This document shows positions 1-8,867 of a stretch of DNA of 13,196 nt, one piece after another. This DNA is from SKLM01 sp964390305. Lineage in GTDB: Bacteria; Chloroflexota; Anaerolineae; B4-G1. Numbering within the stretch: the first letter of the stretch is position 1; every line of letters starts with the position of its first letter. The stretch is from the NCBI GenBank assembly GCA_964390305.1, contig CAYMHT010000072.1, forward strand, positions 1 through 13,196, in the 5' to 3' direction. The notes below the pieces were generated by a model, which was not told the origin of the DNA, searched no databases, and saw only the letters and a list, made by a program, of their open reading frames with translations. The position numbers and the translations under genes were made by a program.

Positions 1-2299
1 ATTCGCTGCGCAACGGCCACCGATCGAGTTCGTGCGTCTTGCCCGTCACCTCATCGTAGAGGCTATAGTCCCGATCGTACCAGATGTTCCACAGCGCTGC
101 GCGCATCTTCGGATTGCCCAGCGCGCTCCTTATGCGCTCCCACGTCAAGCCCTTGTAATCCTCCATCGGCCACCACAGGTAGATGTATGTGTTGGACGTG
201 TAATCATTCGCCGTATGGGGCGCTACCGCCTCCCACTGGTCCCGACCAGCGATAATGACGGGCGCCTCCATCTGTTGCTCCGTCGGATTCTCGGCGTAGA
301 ACACTGCGTTCGGGTAGTTGCGCAGGTACCAGTGAAACGGCCACGAGGCATCAGCGCCGTAAGCCACCTCGATCAGCTCGGGACCACCTGCCACCCGGCG
401 TGACAGCTGCTCGATCTGACGCATCGTCTCCTTCACCGCCGGCGCAGCATGGGCATAGACGAGATGCTCAGTCGGATAGCCATAGTTGATGTAGCAGAAA
501 TGCCAGCTGTGCCGAATCGTCAGAAGTACAGGCACCAGCAGGCCCACGATCAGTAGAACTCGCAGCCCGAGCCGCCAGTCACTCCCTTCGATGACATACA
601 CGAGCCCGGCACCAAGAGCCAGCGTCCCGGCCAGGCTCCCCAGGAACTGACCGGTCACGGTCAGCTCAGCCAGGCCTGACCCCTGGAACGGCCCCGCCAG
701 GATGGCTTGCACCAACGTACCGATCGCCATCGCGAATGGCGGTGCCAAAAGGCCGGCTATCCAGACCCGGTCGCGGATCACGCGGCCCCAATCGATTGCC
801 TCGATAGAGCGCCCTAAACCCCATGCCCCGAGCAGGATCATGGGGAGCGCCAGGTGCACGGTCAACCAGGGCATTTTCTCGCCCGCGTACGAGTAGATCA
901 CCCAGGCCACTACGGTCCACCATAAGAGAAACGGGACGAACAGCTTCTGTGGGTCAGGTCTCCGCTCCTCCTCCGCCGGCTCCAAACCTGGCGCGCCTCG
1001 TATGACTGACCGGACGGCCACGCAACCGCCAGTGAGGATGCTCAACAGGAGCGGCAGGTACTCGTATAACGGCACGACGACCGCGTAGTAGTACCAGGGC
1101 TGACCACCTCTCTTCACGCCCTGCTGCGCGAGCCAGTATCCCATCGAGCCGACGAAGCCAGTCGCGACACCGCGGCCATAGGTGAATATCGTCGTAAACA
1201 GAATGACGGCGATGGCATAGTGAATCGCCGCCGCGATGCTCCATCGCCGCCAATCCCACGCGAGCCCGATCAACGCCGATACAACGAACACGGCCGCCAG
1301 AATGGCCCCCGAGTAGTAGACAGTGGGCGTGGTGTATTCGATCGGGTCCAGGCCAACCACCTGAATTGGAATGGGTGAAAGGAACGGGAGAGAGAGCGTG
1401 CCCAACAAGATAGTCAGATCAAACGACCGACAGCCTCGCAAATGTTCCCAGGCCCCGATCAGGAGCACCGCCAGACCCGCCGCCAGGGCCGCTGCAGCGA
1501 CCACGCCTCCGACCAGCCCCCACCACGGCAGCCCGGCTCGCGCTTCCTCGCCGGAAGCCCCCTGGGAGAGCACGCCAAGGCCAAACAAGAGCAGCCCGAC
1601 AGCGAGGCCAATCAGGGCGACGCCCACGAGGGACTTGAGATTCTCCTTCCCGCCCCAATCCCGCGAGAGGGCGTGGCGGACCACAAGCCCCACCAGGAAG
1701 AAACCGAAGATCGCGCCGTAGATAAAGGCGACCTCCTTGGTGGCGAACATCAGCGACACGCCTGCCGCCATCAAGAACAGCCAACGCTCACCTCCATCGC
1801 GCAGATACGAGAGAATGGCAAATGCCACGAGCAGTGCCCACAGAATTACCGGTATGTCGTGGCGGATGTAGCGCGAGTAGTAGGCGATGGAAGGAGAGAT
1901 CAGGAGGAAAAACGAGGCGAGCAGCGCTCCCACCCGTCCCAGCCAGCGGCGCAGGAGGTACGGAAACGCCACGAGGGCCACACCAATCAGCGCGACGACT
2001 AATCGAGCCGTGAGGTCATTATCTCCAAACAAGAAGTAAGCAAGCGCCGTCGCGTGGAAGAGGAACGGGCCGTGCATAAGCGGCGTGTGCTGAAACCCCT
2101 CGCCCCTGTACAGATTCCATGAGTACTTGGTGTGGAGGCTTTCGTCGTGGCTCTGCACCCTGACTCCAAGCCCCTGCAAGCGGGTCGCGACAGCCAGGCT
2201 GATCAGCAAAACGTAAAGGGCCTCTTCCCAATTCAGCGCGATCCAACGAGCTATCGGTCGGTCCAGCCACTCATCCAAGAATGCAGTCACGTCTCTCAC
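1..2299 (-). CDS. Agl23-like (TIGR03663) GT-C-type multi-pass membrane protein, 3' end cut by window edge
   Basis: The frame is open from GTG 2299 to the left edge, giving 766 codons with no stop, so the C-terminus lies outside the window. The protein has one early membrane helix (residues about 27-45), then an outward loop with SHDESLH (50-56) and MHGPFLFH (75-82). The DE and HGP signatures, and the arginines in TARLV and SRYIRHD, match what is described for TIGR03663, a family with weak similarity to dolichyl-phosphate-mannose mannosyltransferases. More helices follow, with GSMGYWLAQQGV (384-395) and AGEKMPWLTVHLALP (472-486), then a soluble domain from about 610 containing HWYLRNYPNAVFY (656-668). 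The likely role is sugar transfer or handling at the outer membrane face; biochemistry is unproven. Start: GGAGG at 2307-2303 lies only 3 bases before GTG 2299 and 12 before the in-frame GTG 2290, so either may be used. An in-frame stop at 2422-2420 limits upstream extension. The 152-base gap to the previous gene contains no convincing promoter or terminator. Confidence 0.93.
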   Translation of the reverse strand, partial: MRDVTAFLDEWLDRPIARWIALNWEEALYVLLISLAVATRLQGLGVRVQSHDESLHTKYSWNLYRGEGFQHTPLMHGPFLFHATALAYFLFGDNDLTARLVVALIGVALVAFPYLLRRWLGRVGALLASFFLLISPSIAYYSRYIRHDIPVILWALLVAFAILSYLRDGGERWLFLMAAGVSLMFATKEVAFIYGAIFGFFLVGLVVRHALSRDWGGKENLKSLVGVALIGLAVGLLLFGLGVLSQGASGEEARAGLPWWGLVGGVVAAAALAAGLAVLLIGAWEHLRGCRSFDLTILLGTLSLPFLSPIPIQVVGLDPIEYTTPTVYYSGAILAAVFVVSALIGLAWDWRRWSIAAAIHYAIAVILFTTIFTYGRGVATGFVGSMGYWLAQQGVKRGGQPWYYYAVVVPLYEYLPLLLSILTGGCVAVRSVIRGAPGLEPAEEERRPDPQKLFVPFLLWWTVVAWVIYSYAGEKMPWLTVHLALPMILLGAWGLGRSIEAIDWGRVIRDRVWIAGLLAPPFAMAIGTLVQAILAGPFQGSGLAELTVTGQFLGSLAGTLALGAGLVYVIEGSDWRLGLRVLLIVGLLVPVLLTIRHSWHFCYINYGYPTEHLVYAHAAPAVKETMRQIEQLSRRVAGGPELIEVAYGADASWPFHWYLRNYPNAVFYAENPTEQQMEAPVIIAGRDQWEAVAPHTANDYTSNTYIYLWWPMEDYKGLTWERIRSALGNPKMRAALWNIWYDRDYSLYDEVTGKTHELDRWPLRSE

Positions 2300-2451
2300 T
2301 TCCCTCCTCAGCAAGCAAACCCTCTCGCGCAGCGCACTCAAGCATGGCTGGCCGAGGCCACCCGCATGCCAACGGTGGTGCGCGCGTCCCAAGCACCGGA
2401 CACAGACGGGCACGAAGCGTCACCGCGCGGATTCGCGATCGAGGCTGCCAC

Positions 2452-4233
2452 CTAACCCCCCTCGGAAAGCTCAACCTGGCGCCACAAAATCGCCTCTCGC
2501 TCAACGTCTGGCAATGACGGACCGTCTCGAAACAGCAACCACTCAAACACAATGCCGCAGCCCCTGTCCCAGAGGCGACATCCCATGAGATCTGGTGTCC
2601 ACTGTCCCCGCCGGAGTGGGAAGCTCTGACCCACGTACCCGGCACCGCCTGGAAAAGCCGCATCCAGCCCACGATCACCAACCGTCACCACAGTCGCTTC
2701 CAGCTCGTCCCCGTCCAGCTCGCTCAGGTGATCGACGCGACGAGCCATCTCAAAATTCCGCAGATACCAGACGACGACCGAGTCCGGCGGCACCTCATAG
2801 ACCAGGTCCAGCGCGGTCGGCATCCCTGTCTCCTGCCACGAAAGATCGCGAAGCGTCTGGGCCAAGTCACGCACGTTCACCGCCGTCGGCTGACCCACGA
2901 GCACCTCACGTGGATCAGCGGGGCGTCCGTAAGCCACGCCCCAGGCCGTCGAGACCGTCAATGCAACGAGCGCCACACCCGTTGCCACCCCGGCCGTCCC
3001 AAACATCGCGCCGGAACCCATAACCAGCGCAAAGGTCAGAGCCAAGAGCAGCTGCAGCCCGGCGACGATGACGACGAGCCCCAGGTCCGCACGCTCACCA
3101 AACGCAGTGTACCGTCCCAACATCAGGTAGACCTGAGCCCACAGCACCAGTGCGAGCAAGGAGTAGGCGGCACGCCATCCAGCTCCAGAACCCCGATGGT
3201 TGCGGACAAGTTCCCGTACAGCGGGACCCACCAGCATGGCCAGTGGCACGACCACCCAGGTGAGATCCGTCGGCGTCCGGCCCGGCATCACCGAGAGCAG
3301 CAGAGCTCCCAGCCCGGCCCAGAGCCCCATCAACGCCGCCCACTGTTGCCCCCGTCTCAACCCCCAGATCAGGCCTCCCAATCCGAACACCACACCAAAG
3401 GACTCGTACACGAGCAGGAGCACCGCGGGAGAAGCAACGCGTGTCTCTAGTGCCTGAAAGCGACGAAACCAGTCCGCGACGAGCCCCCCGGCACCCGCCA
3501 TCCCAGACGCGTTCCACCCCAGACCAGTGGCCAGGGCGATGCTGCTCAACGCAAACACCAGAAAGAACCGTGCGGCATGAGCTCGGAGGCGCGCCAGAAC
3601 CCGCTCAGGCCGGAATGCGCGACCGTCAGGCCGCAGCTGCCCCAGCACGACCCAGGCGAGTGCCAGCGGGAGCAGCAGCCCATGCACAGCTGCCCCGCTC
3701 GTCACGGCGAGCGAAAGGCTGACAGCCGCGAAGGTGAGCCAACCCTCCCGATCGGTGTGCAGGAAGCGAGTCAGACCGCCGACAAACCCTACTGCGCCCG
3801 CCGCCGCGATTGCCGTACCGTCAAGCTGGCGAGAGGCAACCAGCAGCGTGGGCGAAATGGCCAGATACAGACCACTCGCGACTGCACCCCGCCGTCCCAG
3901 GTGTCGCCTGAAAAGGGCTGGGGTGAGCGCGAGCGCCGAGCCGAACAGGGCAGGCCAGAACCTCGCCAGCGCATCACTGGCTCCGACGAGGACGAAGAGC
4001 AAGCTGTTGGCTGCAAGGAGCAGCGGGCTGTAGCCCTCGACGGGCACACCTTGCCCTGCAGCCGCCTGCCACGCGACGATCGCCCGCCGGGCTTCCCCAG
4101 CACTCAGCGGGGCCGCGTCGAGCTTCGCGAGTCGCATGGCCAGGGCAATCCCGATGACGAGAGCCCACCACGCAACTTCGTAGCCCCCTTCACCGCGCGC
4201 ACCACCGGCGACTTCCGATTCAGTCTGTCTCAT
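2452..4233 (-). CDS. GT39-like (GT-C fold) polytopic membrane protein with C-terminal soluble domain
   Basis: A 593-residue protein starting at ATG 4233 and ending at TAG 2454-2452. A hydrophilic N-terminus of about 20 residues precedes the first helix (about 21-38). It has about ten to twelve helices up to about residue 433, then a soluble domain of about 160 residues. The first outward loop, APLSAGEARRAIVAW (about 41-55), sits where GT39/PMT-type enzymes carry the acidic Asp-Glu motif; here the Asp position reads Gly and only Glu remains. ALARFWPALFGS and the later SR..DG stretch are also typical of Chloroflexota GT39-like proteins. The C-terminal domain contains VYEVPPDSVVVWYLRNF, closely resembling HWYLRNY in the next gene. 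It probably binds or transfers a polyprenyl-linked sugar outside the membrane, but its substrate is unknown and it could be catalytically altered. GGAAGG abuts the ATG with no spacer, so the ribosome site is poor. It lies 72 bases after the previous gene. In a 72-base gap that small, cotranscription is likely. Confidence 0.93.
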   Translation of the reverse strand: MRQTESEVAGGARGEGGYEVAWWALVIGIALAMRLAKLDAAPLSAGEARRAIVAWQAAAGQGVPVEGYSPLLLAANSLLFVLVGASDALARFWPALFGSALALTPALFRRHLGRRGAVASGLYLAISPTLLVASRQLDGTAIAAAGAVGFVGGLTRFLHTDREGWLTFAAVSLSLAVTSGAAVHGLLLPLALAWVVLGQLRPDGRAFRPERVLARLRAHAARFFLVFALSSIALATGLGWNASGMAGAGGLVADWFRRFQALETRVASPAVLLLVYESFGVVFGLGGLIWGLRRGQQWAALMGLWAGLGALLLSVMPGRTPTDLTWVVVPLAMLVGPAVRELVRNHRGSGAGWRAAYSLLALVLWAQVYLMLGRYTAFGERADLGLVVIVAGLQLLLALTFALVMGSGAMFGTAGVATGVALVALTVSTAWGVAYGRPADPREVLVGQPTAVNVRDLAQTLRDLSWQETGMPTALDLVYEVPPDSVVVWYLRNFEMARRVDHLSELDGDELEATVVTVGDRGLDAAFPGGAGYVGQSFPLRRGQWTPDLMGCRLWDRGCGIVFEWLLFRDGPSLPDVEREAILWRQVELSEGG

Positions 4234-4305
4234 CCTTCCATCATCCTACACACACGCCTATCGCGGTTCGTGCCACCTGACCGCAGTCAAGAAGAAAACC
4301 GAGCT

Positions 4306-7300
4306 CTAGCTCAACACCTCATAGATCGTCACGCCGCGAGCGTCATACGCCACTCCTAGCATCCCCTGCCGGACCATGTGATCGAACTTCGCCAAGCCAC
4401 GGGCGCTATAGTAGGCGCGTTCGTATTCGCCGACGTAGACGTAGCGCACACCATACCGGTTCAGGATGCCCTCGGCCTCAGCGACATCAGCCGTGTTGTA
4501 GCAGGCATCGACATCGCCACGACGCCAGTTCACAAGCTGCCCACCCACCCCGACGCGCTGCTGAGCCTGGTGGTGGCGCCAACCGACCACAGCCGGCAGG
4601 CCCGTATGGACCGACACCCGGTTAGCCCACAGATACTCGTGTCGTCCCAGGCCCTCAAGAATCACCGGCGAACCCTGTACATTATCCTGCATCCACCGAA
4701 TGGCGTAGTAGTCCCCGCGCAGTGAGATCGGGCGCTCCTTTCCCTGGGCACCATCCACGATCTCTGCGTCTCGCATGAAGGCTATCCCGTCCAACGTGCT
4801 CCCGGCCTGAGGGGCCATCCGGTCAACGGCGCGGGCGTAGACGCCGAACGGGAGAAAGAGCGCACCCCCGAGCACCAAGACCCCCATCGCGGCCCACCAG
4901 GCGCGCCGGGCCCCGAGACGCCACCGCTGCGTACGCCTCCAGATCGATGCCAGGCTGACCGCCGCCGCGATGGCAAGCAGGATCCAGACCTGGAGATAGA
5001 ACTTAAACACCGTGTTCATACGGCCAACGTCGCCCTCGAGAACGACGACTTCGACCGCAAGAGAGAGAGCCATCGCGGTCCCGACCGTGAGCCACATCAG
5101 ACGATGGCCCTCAGACCCATCCTCCTGAACCTGCGGTCCCCGGGTCAGGAAGAACACGGCCGCGAGCGCACCCAGCGGGACCGCCACGAGGGCCGCGTGA
5201 TAGCCAAGGGCATTCAAGGCGACGGCCAAGCCCAGGGCCCCTGCGATGGTCAATCCCATGACGACCCGGGACACGGTTCCGCGTCTCACCCTCGCGACGC
5301 CGTCTATCACCGCGCGTGTGAGGACCGGGAACAACAGGATGGCATGAATCCACAGGTAGATGTTGACTGGCGTGGTCGCCCCTTCCCACAGGTCGAAAGC
5401 GGTGTAGCCCGCCACGTAGTGACGGCTATACGGCAGATAGAGCAGCACGGTCAGACCAAGGAGCACGCCAGCTCGGCAGGCGAACAGGAGGAGCCGTGGG
5501 ACGCGCGGCGTCGAATCCGAGCCGGGAGACGGCTCGCCCTCCACCGGTTCGGCCCCCTGGGTCCGTGGCCCGTTCTCCGCTCGTGTCCCTGCGTCCGCCC
5601 TGTGCCGCCAGAGCCCCAGCCCGAGGGCGATCAGCCCCACAGCCAAGTACGTGGGGTAGTCCCAGGTGTTCGTGGGACGGAGCGCGCCGATCACCAGCCC
5701 CCCAAGCAGCAGACTGCTCCAGGTTGGCTTCTCCTCCCTCGCCCAGTACACAGCCAAGCCGAGGGCGAAAAGGGTCACGGGAAAGGCGATCATGTGCGCG
5801 TGCAGGTCCCCGTAGAGGAAGGTGAACGCCGGAAACTCCGCGATCGGATCCCCTGTCCCGGACGGGATGATGCGCGTCGGATGCCAGTACCAAGACTCGG
5901 GCCGCATCGGAAGCTCTGCGCCCCGCACGACGACCCGCCACAGGCCACGGAGGAATGCCACGGTGCCTGGGAAACCGGGAATGGTGCTGGGGAACGACAC
6001 GTCGCCGAGGGCAATCAGTTTGCCCCGCAAGAGGTGGACGACGCCCAGGTTGCCCAAGAGAACGGTCAGGGCAACGGCCGCCAAGGCCGCCCAGACCGCC
6101 CGACGCCGACCGCCGCTCGATAGATTGTAGGCGACGGAGAGGGCACTCACCCCTGTCAGGGCGAAGATGAGGGGGACGGCCAGGTTGTAGGCCACAGCCG
6201 GCACCGTACCCACGAGCTTGATCACGGTGCCGATGATGACGAAGCCGTAATAGTAGTAGTTGATCCAGGTCCCGGAGAGCCAGGGATTGTAGGGGGGGAA
6301 CCAGGTCGACTTCATCACCGCGTTGAGATACGCGAAATCCATGGGCTTCTCGCCACCCACAATCGGATGCCACAGGTCGGGATGGAGCATCCGCACGCCA
6401 ATCCAGGCGACGAACAGGAGCGCGAAGACCCCTTCAGTCAACAGGAGAACGCGCCACCGCCGTCGGACGAACCCCCGTAACTCATCCCAGTTTATCCAAC
6501 CCAGGCCACCCCCCACCAGGGCGAGCAACGCCATCATACGCAAGATCGTGACGCGGGTGTTGGGAAACAGGCGCAGACTGGCTGCGAGCCAAGTGAGGTA
6601 GGCTACCACAAGAAGACCCAGCAGCCGAGAAAACCCGTATCCCCGGTCTCGGAGCCCGGGAAAGGCGACAAAGACGACCGGGAACGCCAGCCATCCCAGC
6701 GCTGTCACCGTCATCCACCAGACCGCTGCCGCCAACCCTGGGCAGCGGTTAGGCAGGCTGTCCCGATTGAACATCTCGGACCACGTTCCCCCGGCCCGCT
6801 GCTCCGCCCAAGTCTCCTCATCGAATTTCAGCATGTTAGGAGCCCGGCCGGCCTCCTGAGGGGTGCGCCCAAGCTGCGCCCTGGCCAAGTCGACGTTCCC
6901 CAGCACCTCCTCCACCAATTCCCGTGAATAGGCCCCGGTCTTACGAAAGATGAGCACACGCGGATGATCATAGACACTGAACGCTTCCTCGGCCGGCGGC
7001 AACCGGACCTCAACCGGCTTCCTCTGACTGACGTACTTCGGCTCCATGAGCTCAAACGGGTTCTCCTGATCGGGAAAGACAAGAGGGCCGAGCGCCGGAT
7101 AGGACGTGAAGCCCGCCTCAAGGTCGAAACCCAGCTCCCCGGAAAAGAGGGCCCGGTAGTACTCGGTGGTCAAGGGGTACCGCGCGGAGAGGCGCGGGAT
7201 CGACGCGTAAAGCCGGTTGCTGGCCAGGAAGATGTAGTCTGCCCTATCTAACCAGCCGTACAGCTGCGCCCGTTTTTCAGGCGTGTCCTCATTGTAGTGC

Positions 7301-8841
7301 TGCATCTCGATCCCGTCGTACATTCCGCCAAAGGGATTGTGCCCGTCCAGCCGCAAGGGTAGACCCCAGTCCCAGTGTTCGTTGGCCACCGTTGCACCGG
7401 CGGGCACGTGCTCGTAGATCCACCGTGAAGCGGCGATACGCGGGTGAGGCCGCACGTAGATGGTGGAGAACGCAAGGCCCCACAAGACGGCACCAAGCGC
7501 GACGACGCCAGACAGCACGATGCCGGTTCTCCGCCTCCATCTGGGTGCTGCGTCTGCCAGCCGCACCAACGAATACGCGGCGAACAGCAACAGGACCGGG
7601 TAGAGCGGAAGGAAGTAACGCATCGTCTTCACCCACCGCGTGGCGTAATAGAGGAAGACAGCAGTAGCCCAGCCCCACAAGACCAGGTGGGTCCGTCCTC
7701 GACGCCTGCCAGTGAGCAGCTCGAAGCCGACCACACCCCAGCCGATCGAGACCGCAAGACCGAGGGGCAGTCCCATGCCCCAGACGACTATGTTGCGCCA
7801 GGGGAACACGATCGGGAGTCGATTTGTCCACTGCCGTCCTGACGGCAGATCTACCTTCCCAGACTGCTCGGCGCTGATCTCACTCAGCCGCCCAAACCAC
7901 TCTGGGCTGGGCCGCACGCCAAAGAAGCCGGGCCCCTCAAATGCGTAAGGCTGAGCCGTGCGGAAGGCTACAAGGGACAACAGTGCGGCCAGGCAGAGCC
8001 GAGCGAACAGCGGCCAGACGCGGGAGCGATCACGACAGACAGCGTGGAGTCCGCGCCTGGCGGGCACCGGGGCGTCCAGCAGACGCGAGAGACCCGCCAG
8101 CGCCACCAGGAGCGCGGCGGTGGCGGCGCTGACCTTGCAGGCCGCAGCCAGTCCAACACCGAGCCCAGCCAGGGCGAAGTCGACATACCCACCCGTCTGG
8201 CTCGCCCGGACAGAGAAATAGGCCACCAGCACCGTGAAGAAACAAGCCGGGCTATCCACGGTGAAGAAGTGCGCCTGCTGGATGAGGAAGGCGGTCACCG
8301 CTCCAAAGCCCGCGGCAAGTAACCCCGTCGTCTCTCCGTACAGCCGTCTACCGATCAAGAATAGCAGCGCCAGGGTGCCCAGGTCGGCCAGTGCCGACAG
8401 CGCCCGTCCTACGACGGCGTCAAGCCCACCCGTAAACGTGCCGGGTGAACAGTCTCCGACCGGGGCGTCGAGGAGCAGCGATGCCGCGGCCCGGGCCAGA
8501 GGGACTGTCTCGTCGGTGCAAGCTCTATCCAGCCACTCAACGGCTGCACGCGTGACAAACAGGGGCAGTGTACCGTAGCTGTAACGTTGATCGACATTGC
8601 GCACGTTGAGCGGCGAGCTGTGGGTATCGAAGTAAGTCGACAGATCATCGGGCCATCTGATGCGAGACAGGGTGTTCCGCATGTGACCCTCGTCAGGGTG
8701 AATATACTGACCCTCATCCCAGTTCAGACCCGTGAAGCGGAGACAGCCCGCTGCAAGGAGGATCAGCGCCAAGATGGCCAGCGACCACAGGCTGAACGAA
8801 CGGGAGGGCTCGCGTCTGTCGTACTGAACTCTATGCTGCAT
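4306..8841 (-). CDS. GT39/ArnT-like plus DUF2298 (TIGR03662, Chlor_Arch_YYY) fusion membrane protein
   Basis: About 1,511 residues from ATG 8841 in one uninterrupted frame. Residues 1-460 are a GT-C membrane domain: one helix, then an outward loop with WDEG (41-44) and HPDE (48-51), then about nine helices. Residues 464-690 are soluble and include RPHPRIAASRWIYEHVP and NEHWDWGLPLRL, familiar in Chloroflexota GT39-like proteins. From about 700 (near base 6750) a full DUF2298 domain follows: WHP (824-826), GEKPMDF (830-836), YYYYG (862-866), GDLHAH (1011-1016), NTWDYPTY (1058-1065), GRMNTVFKFY (1273-1282) and GWRHHQAQQR (1420-1429) in the C-terminal soluble part. A Pro/Glu/Arg-rich hydrophilic insert lies at about 1079-1116. 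The likely role is membrane-embedded glycosyl transfer on the outer face; DUF2298 chemistry is unknown. Start choice: ATG 8841 has AGAGG (8850-8846) four bases upstream. The in-frame GTG 8853 would add four residues but has only AGG two bases away. The gap to the GT4 gene upstream is 26 (or 14) bases. Confidence 0.95.
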   Translation of the reverse strand: MQHRVQYDRREPSRSFSLWSLAILALILLAAGCLRFTGLNWDEGQYIHPDEGHMRNTLSRIRWPDDLSTYFDTHSSPLNVRNVDQRYSYGTLPLFVTRAAVEWLDRACTDETVPLARAAASLLLDAPVGDCSPGTFTGGLDAVVGRALSALADLGTLALLFLIGRRLYGETTGLLAAGFGAVTAFLIQQAHFFTVDSPACFFTVLVAYFSVRASQTGGYVDFALAGLGVGLAAACKVSAATAALLVALAGLSRLLDAPVPARRGLHAVCRDRSRVWPLFARLCLAALLSLVAFRTAQPYAFEGPGFFGVRPSPEWFGRLSEISAEQSGKVDLPSGRQWTNRLPIVFPWRNIVVWGMGLPLGLAVSIGWGVVGFELLTGRRRGRTHLVLWGWATAVFLYYATRWVKTMRYFLPLYPVLLLFAAYSLVRLADAAPRWRRRTGIVLSGVVALGAVLWGLAFSTIYVRPHPRIAASRWIYEHVPAGATVANEHWDWGLPLRLDGHNPFGGMYDGIEMQHYNEDTPEKRAQLYGWLDRADYIFLASNRLYASIPRLSARYPLTTEYYRALFSGELGFDLEAGFTSYPALGPLVFPDQENPFELMEPKYVSQRKPVEVRLPPAEEAFSVYDHPRVLIFRKTGAYSRELVEEVLGNVDLARAQLGRTPQEAGRAPNMLKFDEETWAEQRAGGTWSEMFNRDSLPNRCPGLAAAVWWMTVTALGWLAFPVVFVAFPGLRDRGYGFSRLLGLLVVAYLTWLAASLRLFPNTRVTILRMMALLALVGGGLGWINWDELRGFVRRRWRVLLLTEGVFALLFVAWIGVRMLHPDLWHPIVGGEKPMDFAYLNAVMKSTWFPPYNPWLSGTWINYYYYGFVIIGTVIKLVGTVPAVAYNLAVPLIFALTGVSALSVAYNLSSGGRRRAVWAALAAVALTVLLGNLGVVHLLRGKLIALGDVSFPSTIPGFPGTVAFLRGLWRVVVRGAELPMRPESWYWHPTRIIPSGTGDPIAEFPAFTFLYGDLHAHMIAFPVTLFALGLAVYWAREEKPTWSSLLLGGLVIGALRPTNTWDYPTYLAVGLIALGLGLWRHRADAGTRAENGPRTQGAEPVEGEPSPGSDSTPRVPRLLLFACRAGVLLGLTVLLYLPYSRHYVAGYTAFDLWEGATTPVNIYLWIHAILLFPVLTRAVIDGVARVRRGTVSRVVMGLTIAGALGLAVALNALGYHAALVAVPLGALAAVFFLTRGPQVQEDGSEGHRLMWLTVGTAMALSLAVEVVVLEGDVGRMNTVFKFYLQVWILLAIAAAVSLASIWRRTQRWRLGARRAWWAAMGVLVLGGALFLPFGVYARAVDRMAPQAGSTLDGIAFMRDAEIVDGAQGKERPISLRGDYYAIRWMQDNVQGSPVILEGLGRHEYLWANRVSVHTGLPAVVGWRHHQAQQRVGVGGQLVNWRRGDVDACYNTADVAEAEGILNRYGVRYVYVGEYERAYYSARGLAKFDHMVRQGMLGVAYDARGVTIYEVLS

Positions 8842-8867
8842 CTCGCCTCTCACGACCTGCCGCGGCG

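Noticed and set aside
1..2299. Frameshifted or degraded gene suggested by only short minus-strand frames that begin and end inside this stretch
   Set aside because: Manual translation from GTG 2299 gives 766 uninterrupted codons reaching the window edge with coherent family motifs, so the gene is intact and merely cut by the window.
2271..2681. 136-codon minus-strand frame across the end of the GT39-like gene and the start of the Agl23-like gene
   Set aside because: Two thirds of it is an alternative frame of the GT39-like C-terminus. The remainder has no recognisable domain; at most its end could act in translational coupling.
4259..4290. TTGACT (4290-4285, minus strand) as the -35 of an internal promoter before the GT39-like gene
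   Set aside because: No -10-like hexamer occurs at 16-19 bases. The nearest candidate, GATAGG, is about 22 bases away and a poor match.
4286..4312. GAGCT-AG-AGCTC hairpin followed by a T-rich stretch after the fusion gene stop, as an intrinsic terminator
   Set aside because: The stem is only four to five base pairs, its loop cannot form well, and the T-tract is interrupted by C residues. Read-through into the next gene is expected.
3577..4359. 260-codon plus-strand frame spanning the gap between the fusion and the GT39-like gene
   Set aside because: Mostly antisense to the GT39-like gene, with shadow-type composition and no ribosome site that stands out.
5104..6123. 339-codon open frame on the plus strand
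   Set aside because: Antisense to the DUF2298 half of the fusion protein; low-complexity, highly charged translation and no family resemblance.
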